A DNA stretch of 64,000 bases from Amaranthus tricolor (lineage: Eukaryota; Streptophyta; Magnoliopsida; Caryophyllales; Amaranthaceae): NCBI RefSeq assembly GCF_026212465.1, contig NC_080056.1, positions 6,666,517 through 6,730,516 on the forward strand. The letters are read 5' to 3'. This document shows positions 1-10,400 of the stretch, in pieces. A model generated the notes under the pieces. That model made no database searches. It was not told the DNA's origin and saw only the letters and a list, made by a program, of their open reading frames with translations. Position 1 is the stretch's first letter. Every line of letters starts with the position of its first letter. Position numbers and translations under genes: made by a program.

Positions 1-538
1 AAGAAGAGAATCTCATTCAATGCAGCATTGATTATCCGGAGTAGAATCTTTGATCCTCGATGCACTCTTAGCTTGAATGTTTCTGCAAAATTACAAAATT
101 AGTATACTATTTTGTTGTTGTGATGCAATTAAGGTTATTAGGATCGGAATTCTACCTAGGATCGTTGAGGGGGTAGGATCGAAATGGTAGAATCGGATCG
201 TAGGATAGTGTGATCCTATTAATATGCATTAATGTGCTTTGGATTACTGATCGATTATCAATTCTATTTTTTCTCTTTTTATGTTTTAAGGTGTAAGTAA
301 AGTAGCTACCTATGTATAATCGGATCTTGGGTAGAATTGTGTTATGATCCTACCACCTAATTCTTGAGCTAAGTAAGATCGCACGATTCTACCATATTAA
401 GATCCTACCTACGATCCGGATTAGTCGCCTATTTTTGAATCGTAAGATCATATATAGAATCATAGATTAGAGTCAGAATTTTGATAAATATGGATGCAAT
501 AGTAGTCAAGTCTCATAGCACAAGTGCAAGGCGCAAAC
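1..538. other. Laccase intron 4 (partial) with dispersed GATCCTAC motifs
   Basis: This lies downstream of laccase exon 4, whose donor is at 537-538. No laccase exon 5 is recognisable on the minus strand, so it is read as intron. About 60-460 is unusually rich in variants of GTAGGATCG / CGATCCTAC in both orientations, interspersed with GTAGAATC. This looks like the end of a transposable element with subterminal repeats, but the family is not identified. Confidence 0.5.
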
Positions 539-2110
539 CTGAACTAGAGCACGAGTACAAATCACCAGGCTGACCGTTTATAGTGAAAGCATCTGAGACA
601 TTTGGCGGTCCACCTGAGCGGCGAAATTCCTCGAAAATCTCAACAATATCGCGTTTCCACCATTCACCTTGTCATCAAAACATCATCAATTCTTTAGAAA
701 TCGATTAACACATGTTAGAGTATATAACATGTCTTGGTACCTCAACCATCAGCTTAAACTTTTGGTTGAGTTGGTTCATTGACAACACAAACTAGACTGA
801 ATTATGAGAAATGCACCTAATAATACAGGAACTTCAATATCAGGGTTTTCAAAAGGGTATCTAGCTCCGCGTTTGGGATAGATTATAATAGCACCATACA
901 CGGTTGCTCTTGCCCAATTGCTGTGAGCGTGCCACCAAAGAGTCCCTTCCTCTTCAGAAAATATCACAGTTTGTGTAAACTTTCCACCTGGTTTTATAGG
1001 ACATTGAGTTATGTATTCCGGTCCATCTGACCATGGATTCCTCGGCTGTTTCACTCCATGCCTGAAAACCAGAAACAAGCTTTTCAATCACCCTTAAACA
1101 TCTTAATTTGCACTTTGTAGAAATGGGTTTTAAGGACTACAAAAACTAAAGATGTTACTCTTACCAATGAAGTGTTATGTTATATTTACTCATGTTGACA
1201 ACTTTAACTATTACTGTGTCACCTTTGTGTGCATAAATTGTAGGTCCTGGAAATTGCCCATTGACTGTCAGAATGGACTTAGTGTGGCACAGTCTGGTAT
1301 AAGATGTTTCATTCACCTGTATCAAACACTCAAACATTCTTTAGAAACATCGAAAATCATCATACTTCGTGTATCCCGCTTATAGAAGGAGCACCAAAAT
1401 ATATTCTACACGTTTGGTAGTACGTAATAAATGGTGGAAATGGTAGTGAAACGTTAATAAGAATATCTCTCGACAGATTTACTGATCATGCTTGTTTTTC
1501 TTTAACAATCTTATTTTCTTCACAAAATTCATTTCAATGCATTACTATATGAAAATGTGGTATTAGGTGGTAATGGAAAATTGTGAACAAAAATCTTTTT
1601 TGTGATTAAAGTTATATCATCATGGGAATGATATGACACATATCATGTACATTTACACTACAAATCATTCTCATTACCACCATTTAATATCAATAACCAA
1701 ATGAATCAGTTCACAAATCACAACCAAAAACCTTTGAAGTGTCATTCAAAGCAGGGGTGGAGCAAAGATATACAAAAATTTTCAAGAACTTAATTTTCAA
1801 GGACCAAAAACAAAAGTAACGTAAACTATCAACTAATATCAATTAATATTTGAGACCCACTAGTTTAGGAGACTCCATGCAGACGAACACCTTGCACAAA
1901 TCTAGGATTCAAAGTATACTTTCATTACATGCAATTTAGATACAATCAAAAAATATGCATGTGTATACCCAAAGCTAAAAAGAAGTTCCAAGCTTAATTA
2001 AAAAAGATACTTACAACAAAATGGTAAAGCAATGGTTGTGATAGGATTGCATCTTGAATGAGAATAAAACACAAAGAAAGCAAGATGGGATACATCTTTT
2101 TTGCCTTCAT
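539..2110 (-). CDS. Laccase (multicopper oxidase), 5' part: exons 1-4
   Basis: Secreted laccase, a blue multicopper oxidase that oxidises phenolics such as monolignols or flavonoids in the apoplast. Exons on the minus strand: 2015-2110, 1165-1316, 817-1061, 539-667 (96, 152, 245, 129 nt); the last three sizes match the usual plant laccase exon pattern, and all junctions are GT-AG and in phase. The ATG at 2110 opens a hydrophobic signal peptide ([20 protein letters not shown]). Exons 2-3 join in the first copper-binding motif ([18 protein letters not shown]), followed by the second ([11 protein letters not shown]) and [16 protein letters not shown] in exon 4. That last stretch resembles the LAC7/14/15 group rather than the lignin laccases LAC4/17; the subgroup is an inference from memory. 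Cupredoxin domains 2 and 3, with the remaining copper ligands, must lie left of the window. Intron 4 is already at least 538 bp, long for this family. Intron 3 carries a solo TRIM LTR. No lesion is seen in the visible part. Confidence 0.93.
713..784 (+). mobile_element. Solo 72-bp TRIM LTR in laccase intron 3
   Basis: Begins TGTTAGAGTATATAACAT and ends GTTCATTGACA, with TG...CA ends. It is flanked by the perfect 5-bp duplication ACACA (708-712 and 785-789). The same 72-bp sequence forms both LTRs of the composite TRIM at 21690-23486. It fills about half of the 149-bp laccase intron 3 without touching the splice sites. A solo LTR is normally left by recombination between the two LTRs of a complete element. 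Confidence 0.85.
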
Positions 2111-2160
2111 AGTTCCTACTTAGTAAGAAAATATGTATGTTTTGTAACACGAATTACATT

Positions 2161-2170
2161 TATTTTTATA
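2161..2170 (-). promoter_or_regulatory. Probable TATA box of the laccase gene
   Basis: On the minus strand the bases read TATAAAAATA, 51-60 bp upstream of the laccase ATG. The spacing suits a plant core promoter with a short 5' leader. Assigned from motif and distance only. Confidence 0.4.
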
Positions 2171-2576
2171 CTTATGCTTATGCTTTTCAGAGGTATTTAT
2201 TCAGATGAACGAAAGTATGTAGGCTAGTAATGCGTCTAAGGTTTCGCTTTAAATTTTGTTGCTTATCAAAAGAATGCATTTTGGTGTGGTTTTGAATATA
2301 TTGCCAAGGAAAGCAATAAGACAGCTTCTTTGTTTATGTTTACTTCTCTTTGGTCCTTAATTTCAACAGCTATCCACCTAATTTCATATTGGTAGTAATC
2401 ACAAATTCCAAATGGTGATTATCATCTCAAAAAAGGTTATTGTCATAATTGGTATCTTAACACTAAAAAAGAGAAATGATTTCAACAAAAACAAGAAATA
2501 CAAAACAAAGTATACAAATTCTTAAATGAGACTGTTTTATGGTTAGATTATTTTTATTAGGCTGCCCATGTACATT

Positions 2577-2690
2577 TAGTGTGTTAAAGTGATCACATAC
2601 AATTTATAAGTGATCAATTAAAAAATTGACTAATTATATAGGTTCGTCTCATGGTGAGACGGTTTCATACAAAACAAGTTGAACAAAGTA
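2577..2690. repeat. GTCTCA foldback repeat copy, related to 53408-53520
   Basis: Contains AGTGTGTTAAAGTGATCA, then GACTAATTATATAGGTTCGT, then CTCATGGTGAGACGGTTTCA. A diverged copy with the same order of blocks is at 53408-53520. The GTCTCA/TGAGAC core is shared with other copies in this window (34887, 51915, 55426, 57365, 61320). Probably one arm of a non-autonomous DNA transposon; ends not defined. Confidence 0.5.
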
Positions 2691-2829
2691 ATATCATTGT
2701 TTAGAAGATGTTTTAGATACGCTTTATTTACATACTTCAAAAGATGTTCATGTTGGGACTGGACGCAATTACGTCTGTGTAAATCTGACTTATACTGAGG
2801 TTAAGTTGATGATCACCGATGAAGGTTTA

Positions 2830-3093
2830 TGTAGAAAATTATAATTCGGAAATTGGTTAGTTAGGCTTTAGTTCAATGAGTATTGGATTTGTATTGATTT
2901 ATCAATGAGAGGAACACCTCTATTTATACATGAGATTAGGACTAAAAATAAGAAAATAAAATATTAACCTAAACCTAAATAATAGGAAACAAAATAACCT
3001 TAATATCCTAGATATTAAAAAAGATATTAACTTTCTAAAACATAATATTCTGAAATAATATCTTTATTTTATTCTACTTCTTATTTTCCTACA
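2830..3093 (-). repeat. 3' LTR of the miniature copia element
   Basis: A 264-bp LTR on the minus strand, beginning TGTAGGAAAATAAG next to the polypurine tract and ending TTTTCTACA against the target duplication GTTTA. Confidence 0.85.
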
Positions 3094-3731
3094 CTCCCCC
3101 TCAAGTTAGGTCTCGGGATCACCGAAACCTAACTTGCACAATATTATTCAATGCTTTTGATCCAATTACCTTTAACAAAAAATCTGTTAGTTAATCTTTT
3201 GATTTTACTGAGGACATTTTGATGATCTCTTTGGCCCGTATAGAGTATGAATCCAAATCCATAATTCATGGGCAGTAGTAGTAAATGAAATAATAAGGTC
3301 GATAATGTCGGAGTTAATACATGAGAGAATCCATGACATAACTTTGCTATCATATTGTTTCCATTGTGGAGTTATGGTCGTCAAGGGAATGACGGTGATA
3401 TGATTGAGCATCCCCTAATCACCAAGTTCAATTTCCATTTCTTTACACCACTTGGTGTAATTTTTCCGAAGAAGTTTTCAGATATCTTTGGTTATTTATT
3501 TATTTATTTATTATTATTATTTTTTTATTGATTTTTGGGTTTGTATCAAGTTTCTGGTTTCTTTGTTTGAAAAGGAGAAAATTTTCTCAACCTCTGCCAA
3601 TGAAAACATCATGCTTTCCATCTGATTTTTTTTGATTGGTTTTTTGTTTGGATCGATTTTGGTCGATTATGATCAATGATAAAACACTATTAGAGTTTTT
3701 CAATCCAGAAAAACCTTATGCGCTGATACCA

Positions 3732-3989
3732 TGTAAAAAATCATAATGCGGAAATTGGTTAGGCTTTAGTTCGGTGAATACTGGATTTGTATTGATTTAT
3801 CAATGAGAAGAACACCTCTATTTATACATGAGATTAGGACTAAAAATAAGGAAACAAAATATTAACCTAAACCTAAATAATAGGAAACAAAATAACCTTA
3901 ATATTCTAAATATTAAAAAAAACTTAACTTCCTAAAATATAATATTCTGAAATAATATCTTTATTTTATTCTACTTCTTATTTTCTACG
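3732..3989 (-). repeat. 5' LTR of the miniature copia element
   Basis: A 258-bp LTR homologous to 2830-3093. It ends TTTTTTACA directly against the TGGTATCAG primer-binding site. Confidence 0.85.
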
Positions 3990-3994
3990 GTTTA

Positions 3995-6119
3995 TAATTG
4001 CTATCTAGTCTTCTTTACTTATATGTCAACTAATTTGAGACGGATTTAGCGTATTAGATTGTGTTCCTCACTTTCACCATTCATTTGAATGATTTAAAAG
4101 AAACATTTACAAAAAATTGTTAATTAATTTCTTGCAAAATTGGTTGATTTACTTGTAAGGAATATATATGAAGTGAGTACTACTTTTTGTAGCTCAAAAT
4201 TGGTATAGAAAATGAAAAGATTCCATAACTCACAAGCCCTTTAGCCAAAAAAGACAAAAAGAAAGTGTAACTAAATTTAGTTAAGTCTTTAAGATAACAA
4301 CTAATGATATATTAGTGGGTTGTTCCACTCAATTTGCCACATTTTTTATTTTAGTCTGTTTTAATGAATTTGTTATATTTTTTAATTTTTACATATAACT
4401 TTATTATTTTTACTTTTCATATTCTCTCTCTTAATTCCGAATACTTCATTACTTTAATTTATTATATCTAATTTTTTAGTTTCCGTGTTAAAAACAAATA
4501 TGGTTAATTTGGCTGGCATAGGGAAGCTGGTGTTATGGCTACCAGAAGAGTAGTTGAGGATTATCACAAATTCACTATTCATATGTAGATGTATTTCATT
4601 AGTCCCATATCCTTTCCCTAAAAATGAAATTTAGCTTGATTGGTAATGTAATGCACATTCTATAATAAGGAAATCTCCCTCTTTGGAAGATTTCATTAAT
4701 GAAAATTAAAGTTGTTGCAATTAAAGTTGTACCAAGTTGACATAATATTATTATAATTAAGTTTAAATTTAGTATGATCCGACTCGACCCAAAATAACTT
4801 GTATATAAAAATCAAAAACAATTAAGATTTTTACATATACACAAAATCAGAATTCATCTGACACGACATAATATGTTTCAAAACACCCGAATGAATACCT
4901 ATAGTTGCAATACTGCAATGACCTCCTCTCACTCGCACCATCACATACCCTTTGTGCTATTGAATTTGTTATAAGTATAAATTTACGTTTTTTATTTGTA
5001 TTTATTTATAGGAGAATTAGAAAAAAAAATTAATGTGAAATTGTAATAATATGTAGATGAAAATTGGTGAGAGTATGGTGTTTATCTCCCAAAATGAAAA
5101 TGTATTATATTCAATCCTTACTTTTGTGAGAAATCGTCTTTTAATGAACAAATACTTATATAATTTATTAGTTGAACTATTTAACCTTTTAATATAATTT
5201 CATAAAGAGATGATCTCACACTGTATATTCAATAGGGCATAGGGATACATTGAACTTGAGGGCATAAAAAAAAAACCATAGCATGTTATGAATACTGGCC
5301 TACATTCATCAAGTTATATAATGCCATTTCAAACTGAACAAAAGCATATTTACTTTATTTTAGTGGCGAAGTCAGAATTTAAAGTGAAGATAGACTAAAC
5401 GACCAAAATATAATATTCGAGAATCCAATATTCATAAATATTTCTTATAGCTATTATCATAAGGATAAATTCAATAATTGAGAGGAACCGTGGCCGATCT
5501 GACAACTTTTATAACATTTCTTTGTATCACATTTGTATAATCAAACACATCCTTTTTTTGGTCCTCTAAAGTTTTCACATGTCCTTCATTGTAAAAACCA
5601 ATAGGGATATATATTGTATATAATACTGGAATACTTGGGTATTCTAACAAGTAATAAATGTATTTTTTAAAAGGATAACAAACAAAATGGAAATCTATTA
5701 TCAATATTAACTCGATCTCTATTTGAAATATACAAAAATTGTACAAATTAAGGAACTAATACATGCAATTATTTGAAATTTACAAATTTGCATATCAACA
5801 TACACTTATCGTATGAATGGACAGCTGATGTTGAGACCAAACTGAAGAATCTGCTCTCAGATTTACAAACTTCACTATAGATCTTTCTGGGCATCGGCCG
5901 GCTTCTTATTGGTACTATATACAATGGCAATTACACATGGAACTCAGACTATTTCGCGTGTAAGCATTCTGCATCATCGAAAATATGCAGCAGATCATCA
6001 TCCACAACTAGGAGCGATAAGAAACCGACTAATGTTGAATACGAATATATGTTGTACAATTTCTTCAGCTTTTACACTGCAGCTAGCTACTCCAGTCTAA
6101 GCAAAGTGGAACTTCAACA
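3995..6119. other. Intergenic, no gene recognised
   Basis: AT-rich, with only short open frames and no recognisable protein motif on either strand. Short pieces of the GTCTC-type repeat occur near 5120 and 5200. Nothing else is supported. Confidence 0.4.
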
Positions 6120-6345
6120 AGTAAATTGAAGATCGTAAGCTTATATTGCTACGTCATGTAAATTGAAGATCGACGATTCCAAACCAATATTTGCTACGTC
6201 AAGTCAAGTAATATATGAAGAACGACGATTCCAAAACAATATATTGCTACGTCAAGTCAAGTAATATATGAAGAACAACGATTCCAAACCAATATAGTTA
6301 CGTCAAGTAAATCGAAGATCATGAGCTAATATGGCTATAGGATGA
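6120..6345. repeat. Degenerate tandem repeat, 45-53-bp period
   Basis: GCTACGTCA or GTTACGTCA recurs near 6148, 6193, 6246 and 6297, each copy followed by AAGTAA and GAAGA then ACGATTCCAAA-type blocks. Spacings are about 45, 53 and 51 bp. It lies about 1.1 kb beyond the end of SFR2; no coding role is seen. Confidence 0.6.
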
Positions 6346-6805
6346 TTCAACAAGTGTTACACCCAAAAAGTGAAGAACATTTGTAATACTATTAATTTAA
6401 CCTTTCCAACTTATGAAACCAGTTAACAAATTGAAGATCTTGAGTAGTTCGCACACGGCCCAAGCTGTATACACAACCGATACAATACGTGGAATGGTGA
6501 AAGTCTTTCAAAGCAAAACTTGGTGAAACGATCAGGTCAGTGAGCCGTGAATTATACTTCGCAGTTACAATGATAAAATGATAAGTTTTCATGCAAGTAT
6601 CATACAGAAATCTCTAATCCGACCTTTTGGAACAATTACGCACCAAGTTGTATAGTTATACAGATTTAACAAATCCTTCTGAAAAGTACTTCAAGCAAAT
6701 TTATAAGAGCAGATACTAAATCGAAATATACCACATTGACAAGAAGCAAAACTATGTTTGTGTGAAGAACACTTCAAATCATAAGCTACGGCTAATGTAC
6801 TATCA

Positions 6806-7105
6806 TGAAGGGCTGGGAAAGGGTATTATAGGAATTAAGTAATAAATAATACTTGGTAATTAGTCAAGTGAGGGAATAAAATGTAGAGATGATTAGTATA
6901 AATAGAGGGGAAGGGGAAGGGAATTAGCAATTCATTCAAGTAATAGTTTCAAGTAGAGTTTTATACTCATTGGGAGAGAACAAGCCTCTCGAATGCTTGA
7001 GTTCTATCTTTTGTAATCGTTCTTGTTTACATTCAATCTTTCGTCATACAATTACATTTTTACATACAAATCGATACATTCATATACATTTCTCTTGTCA
7101 TTAGT
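6806..7105 (+). mobile_element. Possible LTR remnant with TATA box
   Basis: The stretch has the layout of a plant LTR: GTATAAATAGAGGGGAAGGG near 6897 as a TATA region, a purine-rich leader, then TTGTAATCGTTCTTG and a CA-rich end. I found no clear terminal TG/CA pair with a target duplication and no second copy, so it could instead be an unrelated promoter. Confidence 0.3.
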
Positions 7106-7442
7106 AAAATCAGTCCTATGGCTAAGTCGGTCCATGACATGTACCTCACAGGAAAATCCTCAAATTAGTCTAATCCATACTTATTTGAGCTTGTAGACAA
7201 TAAATTTCAATTTCTTTGAACATATTTGTTGTGAAATAGATGTATAAGATTTTAAGATTAAACAGAAATACTGAACTTCAGAGGAAGCAATCAACATTTA
7301 AAACACAAGTTTTAGTTAAAGATCTTGACGTAAGAGGCAATAACTCCATTAAAGTAAAATTGCAAATTATTTTACCTTGCTGTGGCAAGAAGATTGCTCC
7401 TTGGAAGAAATTTCTGAGGATGATGCTTATTACCATTGATAA

Positions 7443-10400
7443 TCAGGCAGTTGACTCCAGAGGCAATAAAGCCAATTCAACATCTTCATCTTCATATTCT
7501 GATTTCCTTCTGAAATTGAGAGGTCGACAAATAAATCTGAAGAAGCGACTTAGTGGATCTTGTAGTCCTTCCATCTCATAGTGTCCAAATCTCCAATCCC
7601 GGTCGACATAGGGGCGCCATATGGGTTCATCAAGACCCCCTTTTAGATTTGGAAATTTAGAAGCCAATTGCCAATTTTTCATTGTATAAAAGACAAAATC
7701 ATAAAAGATCTATCTCAAAAATAAAATACATACAGATGAACACAGATTCTTATTTAAACAAGACACAAAAGGTACCAAATGAGAAAGAGTGTTCATCATA
7801 TATACATAAACTTGTCCTGTTTACTGACTATCCTCCTGAAGCAGTTCCTTTCAGATGAAAAAGTACTACCATTCTAGTAGGCCATTTTTATAATTTAAAG
7901 ATCTAAACAGGAACAATTTCAAGCAAGAGATATTCAGTTTCAGTCATAGTACCTGCATACATCAAACCACGTTTATCTACTGCTCGATAGAAGGGTCGGG
8001 TTTTTTTTCCTTTTGCAGCTCTACGCAGTTCATTCCATGCTTGCTCCCGGTCTTTGCGTGTGACTATACCTGTTGTTGCCACCTGCAATTTGCACGCCAT
8101 TGAATGAAAACTCAGAATTACACATCTCAAGGAGCTGCATGCCAAACCAAAACTAAAAAGAAAACAGAAAAAATGAACTATTACTTTTGAAAATAGATGG
8201 TATGAAGGTCGTGGTAACCGGGCCAAATTATTATCACGGTCAACTGCTACAAGTCCAAATTTTGGTCCATATCCATCTGCCCACTCCCAGTTGTCAGATA
8301 TTGTCCAGAAGAGATAACCAAGAACAGGAACACCCTTCACAAAAAAATAAAAAAGCAACAGATTTGATCAAAACTATAATCTGGAGGGCTCAAGAATCGA
8401 ATTGTTCAAAAGAGCAAGGTCACTGTCAGAACCCTAATCATGGCACCATAAATAGCAAGTAAATGCTCCAGTAAATAAGGCCTCCTGATTTTATCAGTCT
8501 CATCAGACACCCCATTTTCAGTAATGATGAAAGGTATGTTTAAATGCTTGTATCTCTCATGGAACTGAAGAAGAATGCGGAACAAGCCATCAGGATAGAC
8601 ACCTCGTCCAGATTCACTATATTCATCAGTTTCCACTAGCTTTAATCCAGCCCCACACAGAACTTCCTGATTAAAAAACAATAAATAAATGAAGAAGTCA
8701 ACAGATCTTTGGTGAGGAAATCTTTCAGACTCTCAGAAACAATAGATAGGGCGTATAACAACCTGCCCATAATAGTTTAGCCCAATATAGTCCATCTTAT
8801 CAGATATACTGTCCATATAGGGGTAAACAGTCAAGGAATTGGCAATTGTGACAGCAGCAACATCAAAGAGGCCATAGGGTCTCATAAATGAGACGTGATG
8901 AGCAACGCCAACAAAAGGCTTTGATAATGTGCTGCAACAAAAGTTTTATAATCAATAACTGCTGAGATTTGCTTATAGAAGATTGGTCCTGTTGGAGGAA
9001 ATTTTTAGTTGATTCACAAGCATTATCATTGGTACAGATCAAAATAAAGGACAATAAGAAACCACCATAGGTAACACATATCTGAAACTTGAGGGACTTA
9101 GAAATGAAGTCCGCTTCTTGGTCTAAAAACAACATTTATCTATTGTGATCATGAACAAAGCCGTTATATTTGCCTTAATAGTTAGCACGAAGAATATTTT
9201 TATACAACACAAGATGTAGATTATTGATGAGTGTCCATGATCATCGTCCAGAGATAGCTATGCTTGATTACTTCATTGTGGGACCTATCAAGTTACTGTA
9301 CTTGAGATTCTTGTTAAGAAAAGATCTTTGACATGATTTTATCATGTTACACAAGTCTGCAGGAATGGTTCAAAAATAAATCTTTAAATCAACCTGTGTT
9401 CATGGATGTAATCATATGCCTTTGAATGTGCAACAGCCATCCAGTGCATAGCTTGATTGAACACACCGGTTGGAAGAGCTGAAGTTGCCACCTCCAACAT
9501 ATCAGGATTACCTCCAGGCCACGCACCAGCACAGTATGTAAGCAAACAAAAGACATGAGGCTCATTAAAAGTTACCCAGTAGTCTACCACATCTGAAACA
9601 CTATCAACAACAAGCCTGCAACAAAGAAGAGAATAACTTCACTTGTATGATTCATTTCAAGAGAGTCAAAGAGTATATTTTAGTATAAACAGAACCCCAG
9701 CATAAAGACTCCCATAAGATCATAGTGCCAGAAAGTAGCAGTAAGTTACCTTGCATGCACATTGATTTATGTTATACTAACTATGTTGATCACAAGTGTT
9801 ATTTTCCACCACTTATGTTAGTCTTTTTGTCCTTATTTTGAGTTGTTTAGAGGAGTTTCGAAGCCATAGTTGATGGTTTTCACATCTTTTGATATTATTG
9901 CTATATTTGGAGGTGTTTGTGGTAAAGCTAACTATTTGTAGCTCTTTCCATTCCGGTGACTAGGTGAGGCAACATAAGGTAATGGTTTGGGAAAGTGAAG
10001 CCCCAATTATGGAGATTTCTACATTCGGCGAGTCGGTGAGTAGAAGAGCCGACTCAATATTAATAGTTTTTTGCAGTTCTTTTATTATAATTACTCAGAT
10101 TTGTTATTTATTGCTTTTCATCATGCTATTTTATAATTTATTTATGTTTACTAGTATAGATATGGAGTATTCTTTTAATATAGGGTCAGCGGAAGTGAAG
10201 TGCGGTACCCTAGTATGCTTATTAGGATGATATGGAGTATTCTTTTAATGAAGTATGATAACGGATCTATCTTGGATCATGAGATAGCGGATAAGATTGG
10301 CCTACATGATCAAAATAGTAAAATAAAATCAAATTCAAGCTCACTTGAGCTGATAAAAAGCAACTTAGGCAATACAAAGATTTGGGAGTGGTTTTGCCAA

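Larger units (their letters stand above)
2111..2829. other. Laccase upstream region
   Basis: Holds the laccase core promoter and AT-rich DNA. The only other recognisable item is a GTCTCA foldback repeat near 2577-2690. No coding potential is seen. Confidence 0.5.
2830..3989 (-). mobile_element. Complete miniature copia-type LTR retrotransposon (1160 bp)
   Basis: A TRIM/LARD-like non-autonomous element read on the minus strand. The 5' LTR is 3732-3989 and the 3' LTR 2830-3093, clearly homologous, ending TGTAG...TACA (the outer base of the 5' LTR is mutated to C). Directly inside the 5' LTR is a primer-binding site, TGGTATCAGCGC (3720-3731), close to the initiator-Met-tRNA site typical of copia elements. 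Just before the 3' LTR is a polypurine tract, TTGAGGGGGAG. The insertion is bounded by a perfect 5-bp duplication, GTTTA (2825-2829 and 3990-3994). The 638-bp interior keeps only a frameshifted gag remnant near 3205-3411 (WKQYDSKVMSWILSCINSD, then TAHELWIWIHTLYG), matching the N-terminal part of copia gag. There is no protease, integrase or RT, so it depended on another element for movement. Confidence 0.88.

Noticed and set aside
7240..7581. 113-codon plus-strand open frame
   Set aside because: Overlaps the last SFR2 exon and its 3' UTR on the other strand; an antisense shadow.
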